Assembly: GCA_902594825.1 (NCBI GenBank)
Contig: CACJNO010000003.1
Span: 1-64,000 of the forward strand
Length of the DNA: 64,000 nt
Direction: 5' to 3'
Origin: an uncultured Pelagibacteraceae bacterium
Lineage (GTDB): Bacteria; Pseudomonadota; Alphaproteobacteria; Pelagibacterales; Pelagibacteraceae
Shown piece after piece: positions 9,753 through 19,949 of this stretch. The notes under the pieces were generated by a model that was not told the origin of the DNA, made no database searches, and was given only the letters and a program-made list of their open reading frames with translations. The translations under genes and the position numbers were made by a program. Every line of letters starts with the position of its first letter. Position 1 is the stretch's first letter.

Positions 9753-10085
9753 CTATTTTTTATAATTAATGTTTTTGTCATCAAAAATTTTTTTCAATTC
9801 TCCATTTTCATACATTTCTTTTATAATATCACAACCACCAACAAACTCTTTTTTTATATATAGCTGAGGAATAGTTGGCCAATCACTGTAAACTTTAATG
9901 CCTTCCCTAAGAGATTGATTTTCTAAAACATTAACTCCTTTAAAATTAACTTCTAAAATTTTTAGCATGTTAGAAACTGCCATTGAAAATCCACATTGTG
10001 GTGCATCAGGCGTTCCTTTCATAAATAAACATACTTCATTATTATCAATATGATTTTGAATTAAATTTTTTGTTTGATCATCCAT
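9753..10085 (-). CDS. grxD: Monothiol glutaredoxin (Grx4/GrxD type)
   Basis: A 110-residue monothiol glutaredoxin with the CGFS active site in the segment FMKGTPDAPQCGFS, plus the WPTIPQLYIKKEFVGGCDI segment for glutathione contact. Family members assemble and relay [2Fe-2S] clusters, commonly as a heterodimer with a BolA protein. It is the last gene of the sfsA-to-grxD run, and its ATG overlaps the bolA stop by one base, which supports a working Grx4-BolA pair. Confidence 0.95.
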   Translation of the reverse strand: MDDQTKNLIQNHIDNNEVCLFMKGTPDAPQCGFSMAVSNMLKILEVNFKGVNVLENQSLREGIKVYSDWPTIPQLYIKKEFVGGCDIIKEMYENGELKKIFDDKNINYKK

Positions 10086-10315
10086 TATTGTTCCTTTGTT
10101 TTAATTGCTAATGCGTGAAGTTCATTTCCCATTTTACCTTTTAAAGAGTTATAAACCATTTTATGTTGTTCAATTTTACTTTTTCCAGAGAATTGAGAAG
10201 ACGTAACTGTTGCTGAATAATGGTTACCATCACCAGCTAAATCTTGAATTTCTATAACAGCATCAGGCATCGCATCTTTGATATATTTTTCAATGTCTTT
10301 TAAATTCATTGCCAT
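10085..10315 (-). CDS. BolA family protein (IbaG-like)
   Basis: A 76-residue BolA/IbaG protein: short alpha-beta fold with the conserved VEIQDLAGDGNHY-like and VTSSQFSGKSKIEQHKMVY segments. BolA proteins pair with monothiol glutaredoxins to hold a [2Fe-2S] cluster. I choose ATG 10315 as start because it overlaps the purL stop (TAATG on the minus strand); the longer reading frame from 10342 would add nine residues inside purL. A further ATG at 10309 is also possible. Confidence 0.92.
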   Translation of the reverse strand: MAMNLKDIEKYIKDAMPDAVIEIQDLAGDGNHYSATVTSSQFSGKSKIEQHKMVYNSLKGKMGNELHALAIKTKEQ

Positions 10316-12507
10316 TATGAGCTCATATAATTTATTAACCAATTTGTATTATAAGATCTTAATTCGTCAATTGTAAGTTTTGTCTTTTCATTAATTATCA
10401 TTTCTTTATCAATAATAATCCCCAATTCTTCATGATAAACTGAATTTTTATCTAAAATTTTACTTACTTTTGGTAAATCCTTTGAATTTATCTCTATTAA
10501 GTATCTACCCTGATCTTCAGCAAAAAAATATTCAATTTCATTCATCAAATTTTTTGTTTTTTTAAATTTTATACCCTTATTTCCTTTAATACACATCTTA
10601 CTAACAGCAACAAGAAGACCACCTAATGAAACATCATGAGCACTTTTGACATAACCCTTTTCAATTAAATCGAGTAAAGATTCACCATTATTTTTTTCAT
10701 TAAATAGATTTATTTCTGGAGGTGGACCATTTTTTTCATCTAAAATTGTTCGAGCGAATAAACTTTGATCAATGTGACCTTCAGTTTTACCGATAAGTAG
10801 TACTAAATTATCTGTTTCTTTAAAATCCATTGATATCATGTTCTTATAGTTCTTAATTAAACCAACACCTCCTATTGCAGGTGTTGGTTTAATTCCAACT
10901 TCTTTTGTTTGATTGTAAAAAGACACATTTCCTGAAACAACTGGAAAGTTTAGGTATTTACTTGCTTCACTTATTCCCTGAACACACTCAACAAATTCAC
11001 CCATGTTGTCTTCATTTTCAGGACTGCCAAAATTCAAGCAGTTAGTTATTGCAATTGGAGTTGCACCAACTGAAATTAGATTTCTCCAACTTTCAGCAAC
11101 AACTTGTTTTCCACCTGTTAAAGGATGAGCCCAACAATAAACTGCTGAGGAATCAACAGTTGCCGCTACAGCTTTTTCAGTTCCATGAACTCTTACAACA
11201 CCTGAGTCACCACCAGGTTTTTGAATAGTATCTCCCATAACTGTGTGATCATATTGTTGCCAAATCCATTCTTTGCTACAAATATTTTGATTAGTTAAGA
11301 TTTTCTTTAAAATATCTTTTATTTTAAGTTTATTTAATAGATTTTTCTTTATCATATTTCTCTTTGGTAGTTTTGCTTTTTTCCATTTTCGATCATACAT
11401 TGGTGAATTTTCAACCAATGCATTAACTGGTATATTTGCAACTTGTTCGTTATTAAAAAATAATTCTATATTTTTTGTATTTGTTGTTTTTCCAATTACA
11501 GCAAAATCTAAATTCCATTTATCAAATATTTTTTTTGCTAATTCCTCTTTTCCATTTTCTAGTACTATCAACATTCTCTCTTGGCTTTCAGAAAGCATAA
11601 TTTCATAAGGTGTCATCTTTGACTCTCTACAAGGAACTTTATCTAAATTAATTTCAATTCCTAAATTTCCTTTTGATGCCATCTCTATACTTGAAGATGT
11701 AAGTCCAGCAGCCCCCATATCTTGAATAGCTATTATTGAGTCTCCTGCCATTAGTTCTAAGCAAGCTTCAAGTAAGAGCTTTTCAGTAAATGGATCTCCT
11801 ACTTGTACGGTTGGTTTTTTTTCTTCAATTTTATCATCAAAGCTAGCAGAAGCCATACTGGCACCATGAATCCCATCCCGACCAGTTTTAGATCCAACAT
11901 AAATTACAGGTTTATTAATACCAGCTGCTTTAGAATAAAATATCTTATTTTTTTTAACTAAACCTAACGTCATGGCATTTACTAAAATATTTCCATTGTA
12001 CGAACTATCAAATGAAGTTTGTCCAGCTATGGTAGGAACACCCATACAATTACCATAACCACCAATACCATGAACAACTCCTCGTAATAAATTTTTTGTT
12101 TTTTTATGTTGAGGTGAACCAAAATGTATTGAGTTTAAGTTCGCAATAGGTCTTGCTCCCATTGTAAAAACATCTCTCATTATCCCACCAACTCCTGTTG
12201 CTGCACCTTGGTATGGTTCAATAAATGAAGGATGATTATGGCTTTCAATTTTAAATACTATTGCGTCTCCATCTTCGATATCAATTACCCCAGCATTTTC
12301 TCCTGGTCCCTGAATGACTTTTTTTCCTTTAGTTGGAAGCTTTTTTAAATGAAGTCTTGAAGATTTATACGAGCAATGTTCATTCCACATTGCTGAAAAA
12401 ATTCCAAGCTCAGTAATATTTGGTGTTCTTTTCAATAAATTGCATATTCTTTTATATTCATTTTCTTTCAGACCGTGTTCTATTGCTACTTTTTCGTTAA
12501 CTAACAT
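10315..12507 (-). CDS. purL: Phosphoribosylformylglycinamidine synthase subunit PurL
   Basis: Large subunit of the three-protein FGAM synthase, which converts FGAR to FGAM with ATP and ammonia delivered by PurQ. The 730 residues match the small PurL type (with PurS and PurQ separate). Motifs seen include EHCSYKSSR near residue 42, [31 protein letters not shown] and the second-half repeat starting near [19 protein letters not shown]. It overlaps purQ by one base upstream and bolA by one base downstream. Confidence 0.97.
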   Translation of the reverse strand: MLVNEKVAIEHGLKENEYKRICNLLKRTPNITELGIFSAMWNEHCSYKSSRLHLKKLPTKGKKVIQGPGENAGVIDIEDGDAIVFKIESHNHPSFIEPYQGAATGVGGIMRDVFTMGARPIANLNSIHFGSPQHKKTKNLLRGVVHGIGGYGNCMGVPTIAGQTSFDSSYNGNILVNAMTLGLVKKNKIFYSKAAGINKPVIYVGSKTGRDGIHGASMASASFDDKIEEKKPTVQVGDPFTEKLLLEACLELMAGDSIIAIQDMGAAGLTSSSIEMASKGNLGIEINLDKVPCRESKMTPYEIMLSESQERMLIVLENGKEELAKKIFDKWNLDFAVIGKTTNTKNIELFFNNEQVANIPVNALVENSPMYDRKWKKAKLPKRNMIKKNLLNKLKIKDILKKILTNQNICSKEWIWQQYDHTVMGDTIQKPGGDSGVVRVHGTEKAVAATVDSSAVYCWAHPLTGGKQVVAESWRNLISVGATPIAITNCLNFGSPENEDNMGEFVECVQGISEASKYLNFPVVSGNVSFYNQTKEVGIKPTPAIGGVGLIKNYKNMISMDFKETDNLVLLIGKTEGHIDQSLFARTILDEKNGPPPEINLFNEKNNGESLLDLIEKGYVKSAHDVSLGGLLVAVSKMCIKGNKGIKFKKTKNLMNEIEYFFAEDQGRYLIEINSKDLPKVSKILDKNSVYHEELGIIIDKEMIINEKTKLTIDELRSYNTNWLINYMSS

Positions 12508-13190
12508 TATTTAATATTATTAATTAGATTTTTGAAAAATAATGAACCATCTTCTCCAGATAAACTTTGATCAATCATTCTTTCTGGATGTGGCATCATT
12601 CCTAACACATTCTTTTTTTTATTAAATATTCCGGCAATATTTTTTATTGATCCATTAGGATTGAATTGGTCTTCAATCTGACCTTTATCATCACAATAAT
12701 AAACTGCTATTTGATTGTTATCTTCAATCTCTTTTAGTTGATCTTTAGTACAAAAGTAATTTCCTTCATTATGGGCAATATGAAATTTTAAAACATCTTT
12801 ATCTAGATGTTTAAAATAAATATTTTCTTTATTATGTAATTTTACAAAAACATTTTTACAAATAAATTCTAAATATCTATTTCTTAATAAAACTCCTGGT
12901 ACTAGACCTGTCTCAACTAAAATTTGAAAACCATTACATATCCCCATAACTAGTCCACCAGAATTTGCAAAATTAATTACAGACTGCATTATTCTAGATT
13001 TTGAAGCCATACTTCCGCATCTTAAGTAATCTCCATATGAAAAACCTCCTGGTAAAACAACTAAGTCACTTTTTGGAAGTTCATTGTCATCATGCCAGAC
13101 CATATTGTTTTTAAATCCAAATTTTTTAAGGGCAACATCCATGTCTCTATCACAATTTGAACCAGGAAAGGTTATTACAGATGACTTCAT
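12507..13190 (-). CDS. purQ: Phosphoribosylformylglycinamidine synthase subunit PurQ
   Basis: Glutaminase subunit of FGAM synthase, 227 residues, class I amidotransferase fold. The nucleophile Cys is in GICNGFQIL, and the His-Glu pair is in MMPHPERM near the C terminus. The N terminus ([13 protein letters not shown]) is typical. It starts 3 nt after purS and overlaps purL by one base, giving the order purS-purQ-purL in which the three subunits are made together. Confidence 0.97.
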   Translation of the reverse strand: MKSSVITFPGSNCDRDMDVALKKFGFKNNMVWHDDNELPKSDLVVLPGGFSYGDYLRCGSMASKSRIMQSVINFANSGGLVMGICNGFQILVETGLVPGVLLRNRYLEFICKNVFVKLHNKENIYFKHLDKDVLKFHIAHNEGNYFCTKDQLKEIEDNNQIAVYYCDDKGQIEDQFNPNGSIKNIAGIFNKKKNVLGMMPHPERMIDQSLSGEDGSLFFKNLINNIK

Positions 13191-13193
13191 TAA

Positions 13194-13436
13194 TTATTGT
13201 GTCTCAATAATTTTGTAATCTTCAATTACTAGATTAGCTAAAAGCTTTGAACACATATTTTCAACTATTTCTTTAGCTTTTTTTGGATCATTTTCCTTTA
13301 CATCTATTTCAAAATACTTCCCTTGTCTAACTTCATTAACACTACTGAAACCCATCCCATCCAAAGCTTGGTGGATAACTTTTCCTTGAGGGTCTAAAAC
13401 ATCTTTTTTTAATGTAATTATTGCAGAAACTTTCAT
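13194..13436 (-). CDS. purS: Phosphoribosylformylglycinamidine synthase subunit PurS
   Basis: Small bridging subunit of FGAM synthase, 80 residues, with the PurS pattern VLDPQGKVIHQALDGMGF and VRQGKYFEIDV. It dimerises and couples PurQ to PurL. Its start overlaps the purC stop by 4 nt. Its presence confirms that the FGAM synthase is the three-subunit type rather than the large single-chain enzyme. Confidence 0.96.
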   Translation of the reverse strand: MKVSAIITLKKDVLDPQGKVIHQALDGMGFSSVNEVRQGKYFEIDVKENDPKKAKEIVENMCSKLLANLVIEDYKIIETQ

Positions 13437-14218
13437 TTAGTTTTTTTTTTAACGGAAGATAATTTTGTTATATTAACTGCAGACACATTGGATTGTTCAT
13501 GAAGAATACCTAATCTTTTTGCAACCTCAGTATAGGCTGGTATTAAATCTCCAAGATCTTTTCTAAATCTATCTTTATCAAGTTTTTTATCAGTTATAGA
13601 GTCCCACAACCTGCATGTATCTGGACTAATTTCATCAGCTAAAATTATATGATTTTTTTCACTTTCATTAGTAAAACCAAACTCAACTTTAAAATCAACT
13701 AACTTAATTCCAACACCTCTAAACAATCCTAATAAAAAATCATTTAAACGTTTTAAGTTTTTATCAATTAAATCTAATTGGTTAGTTTTTAACCAATTAA
13801 AAGTTAAAATATGTTCTCTGCTAATATTTGGGTCCCCAAGTTTATCATCTTTAAGACAATATTCTATTAGTGGTCTTTCAAGAACTGTTCCCTCTTCAAT
13901 ACCCAATCTTTTTGTTAGTGAGCCAGTGGCAATATTTCTTACAATAAATTCTATTGGTATAATATCTACTAATTTAACAAGTTGCTCTCTCATATTTAAT
14001 CTTTTCACTAAATGATTTTGAATTCCTATTTCAGTTAAACTTGAGAGTATATGTTCTGAAATTCTATTATTTAAAACTCCTTTACCTTCGATAGTTGTTT
14101 TTTTTTGATTATTAAAAGCTGTTGCATCATCTTTAAAATATTGAATTACCAAATTTTTATCAGATGTAGCATAAATAATTTTAGCTTTGCCTTCGTAAAG
14201 TTTTTTACCTTTTTTCAT
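13433..14218 (-). CDS. purC: SAICAR synthetase
   Basis: Joins aspartate to CAIR in step 7 of purine synthesis, using ATP. The 261-residue protein opens KKLYEGKAKIIY, the family signature, and contains VPIEFIVRN-like, GSLTKR and the late DEISPDTCRLWD segments. It overlaps purS by 4 nt and purB by one base. A lysine-rich tail of about ten residues at the C terminus is an ornament with no assigned role. Confidence 0.97.
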   Translation of the reverse strand: MKKGKKLYEGKAKIIYATSDKNLVIQYFKDDATAFNNQKKTTIEGKGVLNNRISEHILSSLTEIGIQNHLVKRLNMREQLVKLVDIIPIEFIVRNIATGSLTKRLGIEEGTVLERPLIEYCLKDDKLGDPNISREHILTFNWLKTNQLDLIDKNLKRLNDFLLGLFRGVGIKLVDFKVEFGFTNESEKNHIILADEISPDTCRLWDSITDKKLDKDRFRKDLGDLIPAYTEVAKRLGILHEQSNVSAVNITKLSSVKKKTK

Positions 14219-15510
14219 TATTTGAACACTCTCCTAAAAATCAAGTTAACATTTTTAAAATGTTTGGAATAACTAAAAATAGTTTTTAATTTTTTTTGTG
14301 GAATGTTATTAATTATGTATTTATCTGACTTAATAGCATCTAATAAATTTAAGTTTTTAGCAAAACATTTTTTTGCATAAGTTTGAACCATTTTGTAAGA
14401 TTTTTCTCTACTTAAACCTGTTTTTGTTAATTCTAACATAAGTTCTTGTGAAAAAATAAGTCCTTTAGTTAAGTTTAAATTTTCTAACATTTTTTTGGGA
14501 TAAACAATCATATTATCTATAATGTTAGTTAACCTAACTAACGCAAAATCAAGAGTTATATTGGCATCTGGTCCTATATTTCTCTCTACACTTGAATGCG
14601 AAATGTCTCTCTCATGCCATAATGCAATATTTTCTAGTGCAGGGGTTACAGTGCTCCTTACCATTCTAGCAAGACCAGTAAGATTTTCACTTAGAATAGG
14701 ATTTTTTTTATGAGGCATTGCTGAGGAACCTTTTTGATTTTTTGAAAAATACTCCTGAAGCTCATAAACTTCTGTTCTCTGCAAATGCCTTATTTCAGTA
14801 GCAACTCTTTCTATAGATCCAGCGATAATCCCTAAAATTGAAAAATAAAAAGCATGACGATCTCTTGGAATTATTTGTGTAGAAATTGGCTCAACTTTTA
14901 AACCAAGTTTTTTCGCAACATGCCTTTCAACATTTGGGTTAATATTTGCGAAAGTTCCTACTGCTCCTGAAATAGCACAAGTAGATATTTCATCTATCGC
15001 ATCAATTAATCTTTTTTTGTTCCTTTTAAATTCTTCATAAAAAGATGCTAGTTTTAATCCAAAAGTGATTGGTTCAGCATGTATTCCATGACTTCTACCC
15101 ATACATGGAGTAAATTTATATTTTGTTGCTTGTTTTTTTAATACTTTAAGAATTTGATCTAAATCTTTAAGAATTATTTTACCTGATTGTACTAGTTGAA
15201 TATTAAAACTTGTATCCAATACATCGGATGATGTCATTCCTTGGTGAAGATATCTGGCTTTGATACCTGCTTTTTCTGTAATAGAAGTTAAAAAAGCAAT
15301 TACATCATGTTTTACTTGAGACTCTATTATATGAATTCGCTTTACATTAATTTTTGCTTTTTTTCTAACAATAGACGAAACACCTTTTGGTATTTGGCCA
15401 AGCTTTTCCATTGCTTCAGCTGCAGCGATTTCAACGTCTAGCCAAATTTTGTATTTATTTTCCTCTGACCATATATCAGTAAGTTCTTTTCGCGAGTATC
15501 TTTTAATCAT
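14218..15510 (-). CDS. purB: Adenylosuccinate lyase
   Basis: Removes fumarate from SAICAR and from adenylosuccinate, acting twice in purine synthesis. The 430-residue protein of the fumarase/aspartase superfamily has the signature GSSAMPHKKNPILSENLTG, the TSSDVLDTS segment and the MGRSHGIHAEPITFG segment with the catalytic His region. It lies 3 nt after map and overlaps purC by one base. Confidence 0.97.
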   Translation of the reverse strand: MIKRYSRKELTDIWSEENKYKIWLDVEIAAAEAMEKLGQIPKGVSSIVRKKAKINVKRIHIIESQVKHDVIAFLTSITEKAGIKARYLHQGMTSSDVLDTSFNIQLVQSGKIILKDLDQILKVLKKQATKYKFTPCMGRSHGIHAEPITFGLKLASFYEEFKRNKKRLIDAIDEISTCAISGAVGTFANINPNVERHVAKKLGLKVEPISTQIIPRDRHAFYFSILGIIAGSIERVATEIRHLQRTEVYELQEYFSKNQKGSSAMPHKKNPILSENLTGLARMVRSTVTPALENIALWHERDISHSSVERNIGPDANITLDFALVRLTNIIDNMIVYPKKMLENLNLTKGLIFSQELMLELTKTGLSREKSYKMVQTYAKKCFAKNLNLLDAIKSDKYIINNIPQKKLKTIFSYSKHFKNVNLIFRRVFK

Positions 15511-15513
15511 TAA

Positions 15514-16287
15514 TTATAAGTATGGAGGTTTAGAATATCCTTTAGCAGATTCTGTAAAGATTTCATAACCATTTTCTGTAATTCCTAATGTATGTTCAAA
15601 TTGTGCAGATAAAGATTTATCTTTTGTTACTGCAGTCCAACCATCATTTAACATTTTTACATCATATTTTCCAGCATTGATCATAGGTTCAATTGTAAAG
15701 GTCATGCCCGGTTTTAACTCCATTCCAGTATTTTTTCTTCCATAATGTAAAATGTTGGGTTGCTCATGAAATGTCGTGCTTATTCCGTGACCACAAAAGT
15801 CTCTTACAACTGAAAAACCTTTCTCTTCAACATAAGATTGAATTTCATGACCAATATCACCAAGTTTTGTTCCAGGTTTTAAAATTTTTATAGCTCTCAT
15901 CATAGACTCATAAGTAGCATTAATAAGATTATTGGTTTTGACTTGAGTTTTTCCAATACAAAACATTCTACTAGTATCACCATAATGTTTATTTATGATT
16001 GCTGTCACATCCACATTTAGAGCATCTCCTTCTTCTAAAATTCTATTTTCAGAGGGAATACCATGACAAATTACATGGTTTAAAGATGTGCATAATGATT
16101 TTTTAAAACCTCTATAATACAAAGGTGCAGAGTAACCACCATTATCTCTAATAAATTCATATCCAAGTTTATCAATGTAATCTGTAGAAACTCCTTCTTT
16201 TATATTTTCAGTAAGCATATCTAATGTTTGTGCTGCAAGTTTTCCTGCAATCCTCATTTTTTCAAATTTTTCTGAATAGTTATTCAT
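15514..16287 (-). CDS. map: Methionine aminopeptidase, type I
   Basis: Removes the initiator methionine from new proteins. The 257 residues carry the type I pattern, with the dinuclear metal ligands in NVDVTAIINKHYGDTSRMF (Asp, Asp), GHGIST (His), TFTIEPMI (Glu) and the late SAQFEHT segment (Glu). It overlaps the sfsA stop by 8 nt and precedes purB by 3 nt, so it belongs to the purine run although its role is in protein maturation. Confidence 0.96.
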   Translation of the reverse strand: MNNYSEKFEKMRIAGKLAAQTLDMLTENIKEGVSTDYIDKLGYEFIRDNGGYSAPLYYRGFKKSLCTSLNHVICHGIPSENRILEEGDALNVDVTAIINKHYGDTSRMFCIGKTQVKTNNLINATYESMMRAIKILKPGTKLGDIGHEIQSYVEEKGFSVVRDFCGHGISTTFHEQPNILHYGRKNTGMELKPGMTFTIEPMINAGKYDVKMLNDGWTAVTKDKSLSAQFEHTLGITENGYEIFTESAKGYSKPPYL

Positions 16288-16978
16288 TTATAATCTTTAA
16301 TTTTTTTTCTACAAAAATTCTTTTTGGGCTTATCTTACACCTATAAGCTAAAAAATTAACACCTGCCTTTTTAGCAGCAATGTAATTCTTAAAATATTTT
16401 TCATCTATATCTTTAGCTATTTTGAAATTTTCCATATTTTCAATTTGTACTAAAAATATTAGATAAGTTTTATAACCTTTTTTTATGGCATCAATAAGTG
16501 TAAGTAAATGTTTTGATCCTCTATCAGTGATTGCATCAGGAAATTCAGCAGTTTTTTTGTCCCTAAAAAGAGTAACATTTTTCACTTCTACATAAATTTT
16601 TTGTTTTTTTTTCTCTACTAAAAAGTCAAATCTTGTCTCTTTGTTAAAAAAAACTTCAGAATTTATTTTATCATTATTTTGTAATTCTTTTATAAGATTA
16701 TTTTTTAATGCATGATTAACTATTTTGTTTGCCATATGAGTATTCACACCAACTAAATTTTTTTGTACTTTTATTATTTCTAAGCCATATTTTAATTTTC
16801 TTTTAGGGTCATCATTTTTAAGCAAATAGACTTCGTTACCCTTGTCTAAAAGACCCATCATAGAACCAGTATTAGGACAATGAGCTGTTACTGTTTCTTT
16901 ATTCAATTTTATATCAACAAAAAAACGTTTATATCTTTTGATTAATTTGCCTTTTATTAAAGACTTGGTAAATTCCAT
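16280..16978 (-). CDS. sfsA: SfsA family protein (sugar fermentation stimulation homolog)
   Basis: A 232-residue SfsA homolog. The family carries an N-terminal OB-like nucleic-acid-binding region and a C-terminal restriction-endonuclease-like fold. Seen here are LIKGKLIKRYKRFFVDI, TAHCPNTGSMMGLL, the ETRFDFLVE segment and EVKNVTLFRDKKTAEFPDA-like residues of the nuclease-like core. Its physiological role is unsettled. I start it at ATG 16978 (MEFTKS), matching the family N terminus; the open frame continues to 17014. It is the first gene of the nine-gene run and is divergent from the CinA-like gene with 20 nt between starts. Confidence 0.88.
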   Translation of the reverse strand: MEFTKSLIKGKLIKRYKRFFVDIKLNKETVTAHCPNTGSMMGLLDKGNEVYLLKNDDPKRKLKYGLEIIKVQKNLVGVNTHMANKIVNHALKNNLIKELQNNDKINSEVFFNKETRFDFLVEKKKQKIYVEVKNVTLFRDKKTAEFPDAITDRGSKHLLTLIDAIKKGYKTYLIFLVQIENMENFKIAKDIDEKYFKNYIAAKKAGVNFLAYRCKISPKRIFVEKKLKIINE

Positions 16979-16998
16979 AATCAAATTATACATATAAA

Positions 16999-17748
16999 AT
17001 GAGAAAAAACACAAAAGTAAATGCAGCTATATTAATTATTGGAAATGAAATTCTTTCAGGAAGAACTCAAGATACCAATACAAGCACATTAGCTACTTGG
17101 TTAAATTCACTAGGAGTAAAAATTAATGAAGTTAGAGTAGTTCCAGATGAAGAAAAAAAAATAATTGAAACTTTAAATATTTTGCGAAAAGAAAATAATT
17201 ATGTATTTACTACAGGAGGTATTGGACCCACTCATGACGATATCACAGCAGCATCAGTTTCTAAAGCTTTTGGCTTAAAATATGAAATTAATAAAGAAGC
17301 ATTTAAAATTCTAGAAGCATATTATAAACCAGGTGAATTCAATGAAGGTAGACAAAAAATGGTATGGATGCCTCAAAATGCCAAACTAATTTTAAATCCG
17401 ACAAGTGGTGCTCCTGGATTCTATGTTGAAAATGTTTTTTGTTTACCAGGTGTCCCATCAATTTTAAAGTCAATGATAGGAGGACTGAAAAATAAAATCT
17501 TAGGTGGTGAGCCAATTCTAAGTCATACTATTAGTTTAAGAACAGTCGAAAGTGAAATAGCTAATTCATTATCTAAAGTTCAAGATGCAAATAAAGATGT
17601 TGAAATAGGAAGTTATCCATTTTTTCATGCTGGTAAATTAGGTGTTTCAATAGTTTTACGATCAGAAGACAAATCTAAGATTGATATTTGTAATTCACAA
17701 ATTTTGGATTTTATAAAAGCAAAAAAAATTCAAATTGTAGATCGATAA
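16999..17748 (+). CDS. CinA N-terminal-type molybdopterin-binding domain protein
   Basis: A 249-residue protein of the MoCF_biosynth / CinA N-terminal (COG1058) family, with IIGNEILSGRTQDTN near the start, TTGGIGPTHDDIT in the middle and LPGVPSIL later. It lacks the C-terminal nicotinamide-nucleotide amidohydrolase domain of full-length CinA. Related proteins act as nucleotide-sugar-type pyrophosphatases or in molybdopterin adenylation; the substrate here is unknown. It is divergent from sfsA and abuts the GGCT-like gene. Confidence 0.85.
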   Translation: MRKNTKVNAAILIIGNEILSGRTQDTNTSTLATWLNSLGVKINEVRVVPDEEKKIIETLNILRKENNYVFTTGGIGPTHDDITAASVSKAFGLKYEINKEAFKILEAYYKPGEFNEGRQKMVWMPQNAKLILNPTSGAPGFYVENVFCLPGVPSILKSMIGGLKNKILGGEPILSHTISLRTVESEIANSLSKVQDANKDVEIGSYPFFHAGKLGVSIVLRSEDKSKIDICNSQILDFIKAKKIQIVDR

Positions 17749-18150
17749 ATGCTCTATTTTGCATACGGAAGCAATCTTCATCATTTTCAAATGAAACGTA
17801 GATGCAAAGATAGTATTTTTTTAAAAAAAATAAATTTAAAAAATTTTAAATTAACCTTTAGAAGTAAATATCGTGCAGCAGATATTGAGCCAAAAAAAAA
17901 CTCGATTGTCCCAGGTGGATTATTTGAAATATCGAAAAGTGATGAAAAAAAACTTGATAAGTATGAAGATTACCCAGCTTTATATAAAAAATATTATTTT
18001 TATTATTATGGAAAAAAAGTAATGACTTATACAATGGTTAAAAAAAGTTCATTTAGATTTCCAACTGAACGATATTTAAATGTAGTTAAAAGAGGATATA
18101 AAGATTGTAATCTTGACAAAAAATACTTAAAAAAAGCATTAATACCTTAA
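17749..18150 (+). CDS. Gamma-glutamylcyclotransferase-like protein
   Basis: A 133-residue protein with the GGCT/AIG2-like signature YFAYGSNL at residues 3-10 and a later LDKYEDYPALY segment, where the glutamate is the candidate catalytic acid. The fold family cyclises gamma-glutamyl amines to 5-oxoproline, but small bacterial members have diverse roles. It begins directly after the CinA-like stop, so the two are co-transcribed. Confidence 0.8.
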   Translation: MLYFAYGSNLHHFQMKRRCKDSIFLKKINLKNFKLTFRSKYRAADIEPKKNSIVPGGLFEISKSDEKKLDKYEDYPALYKKYYFYYYGKKVMTYTMVKKSSFRFPTERYLNVVKRGYKDCNLDKKYLKKALIP

Positions 18151-18182
18151 AAAATTATTTATTAATTTTTAAGATTATACTT

Positions 18183-19949
18183 ATGAATTTTTTAATAACT
18201 CCCGTAATTCATCCTTTAATTCAAATCTTGATAACTCTTCTTTTGTGTTCTGGAATTTTAAAGGTTGGAAAAATATTTAATAATAAATTTTTTAAAAATT
18301 ATGATTATCTTTTTTTAAATCTTTCAATATCAGCAATTTTGATCTCACAAATATTATTTATCTCATTTATATTTGGAATTTTTGAATACGTTGTAATTAT
18401 TTTATCCTACTTGTTGATTATTCTTGGCATTCTGAACTTTGATTTATTTAAAGATACTAATGTTTTAATAAAGTCATTATTAAATAATAAAAACAGTTTT
18501 TTTAAATATATTGTCATTATTAGTTTTTTAAGTTTTATTATAATTTCTTTAGGTCCACCATCTATGTCTGATGCTTTGGATTATCATTATGGAGTACCAT
18601 TATATTTATTGAATTATTCCTTTTTACCCAATCAGGATATTTGGTTACATGGCTCATTATTCGGTTACGGTGAATTGATGAGTGCAATCGGGCTATCTCT
18701 CAAAACTGATAATTTTTTTACTTTTTTTCAGATATTAAGTTTAATTTTATTTTTTGAATTTTTAGTCAAAAAAGAAAAAGATCAAAATAGATTATTATTT
18801 GTATTATTTTTTATTATTAGTGCCCCTGTAATATTATTTTTAATCTCAGGACCAAAACCTTTACTTTTTCCCCAACTTTTAACTACAGTTGCATTATATT
18901 TGTTAATAAAAGAAAAAAAATTTGATCAGAAAAATTTATTACTTATCGGGATATTTTTATTAGGTGCAGCACAGTTTAAATTATCATTTATTTTATCAGG
19001 TTCAGTAGTTGGATTATTTTTACTTATTAAAGCTTTTAAATTTCATAAACAAAGTATTTTAAATCTTATACTATTAACACTATTCATTTTTTTACCAAAA
19101 ATTCATTATAATCTTAATCAAATTTTAGAATTTGAACTTATTAATATCTTTACAACTCTTCCAAATGATTTTTTAGAAAATTTAAGTAACTTTAAAGATA
19201 ATAATTTTATTTATCCTATTAATCTATTTATCCCTTCTTCATTGGGTGCAATAACTACCATTTTAGGATTTCAAATATTATTGTTATTTTTTATCAAAAA
19301 AATATCGAGAGAGTTTAAGTTGATATTAGTTATAACATTACTTACAATATTTATTCATTTAGTTTTTGGCCAACAAACTTCTCGAATATATTTTGAATTC
19401 TTGTTGTGGATTGGTATTGGATTTTGTTTTTTAGAAAAAATAAATTTTAAAAATAAATTTTTTACTTATGCACTGTTACCACAACTATCATTAGTTGTTT
19501 TAATATCAATTTACTTTGCTACTAATACTTTTCCATCATTAATCAGTAATGAATATAGAGATAAATTTATGGAAAAAAATTCTTTTGAATATTCAGGTAT
19601 TAAGTGGGCAAATAATCAAATTCCTTCTAATCTTCCGGTAATTTCTGAATTAAGATCACATTCATTTCTAACGAATGAATTTATACCCTATGAAGATATC
19701 AAAAAATTACAAGAAACAAAAAACTATATTGAGTATTTAAGATTAAAAAATCCAGAATTTTTAATAACAAAAAAAAAGGATTTAAAGGATCATTTTTTAA
19801 AAGAGTGTATTGGAAATATATATAAGACTTCTCAAAATTTTACTGAAAGCACAAGAAATCCTTTTAATCGAGGTGATAAATATAAAATTTATATTTATCA
19901 TTTTAATTATGATAAATTAAACTATTGTACAAATTTAAATAATTTATGA
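18183..19949 (+). CDS. Polytopic membrane protein, GT-C-glycosyltransferase-like (unrecognised family)
   Basis: A 588-residue inner-membrane protein with roughly ten or more hydrophobic segments over the first 460 residues and a soluble C-terminal region of about 120 residues. The first large periplasmic-type loop holds the motif SDALDYHYGVP, which resembles the acidic-plus-aromatic first-loop motif of GT-C enzymes that use lipid-linked sugars. The membrane gene at 20677 shows the same D-A-x-x-Y-H pattern. It overlaps the GT2 gene by 4 nt. I infer a lipid-linked glycosyl transfer role; the family is not named from sequence and a flippase-like role is not excluded. Confidence 0.6.
   Translation: MNFLITPVIHPLIQILITLLLCSGILKVGKIFNNKFFKNYDYLFLNLSISAILISQILFISFIFGIFEYVVIILSYLLIILGILNFDLFKDTNVLIKSLLNNKNSFFKYIVIISFLSFIIISLGPPSMSDALDYHYGVPLYLLNYSFLPNQDIWLHGSLFGYGELMSAIGLSLKTDNFFTFFQILSLILFFEFLVKKEKDQNRLLFVLFFIISAPVILFLISGPKPLLFPQLLTTVALYLLIKEKKFDQKNLLLIGIFLLGAAQFKLSFILSGSVVGLFLLIKAFKFHKQSILNLILLTLFIFLPKIHYNLNQILEFELINIFTTLPNDFLENLSNFKDNNFIYPINLFIPSSLGAITTILGFQILLLFFIKKISREFKLILVITLLTIFIHLVFGQQTSRIYFEFLLWIGIGFCFLEKINFKNKFFTYALLPQLSLVVLISIYFATNTFPSLISNEYRDKFMEKNSFEYSGIKWANNQIPSNLPVISELRSHSFLTNEFIPYEDIKKLQETKNYIEYLRLKNPEFLITKKKDLKDHFLKECIGNIYKTSQNFTESTRNPFNRGDKYKIYIYHFNYDKLNYCTNLNNL

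Noticed and set aside
10315-10342. Longer bolA start
   Set aside because: It would lie within purL; the ATG overlapping the purL stop fits the coupling pattern of the operon and the family N terminus.
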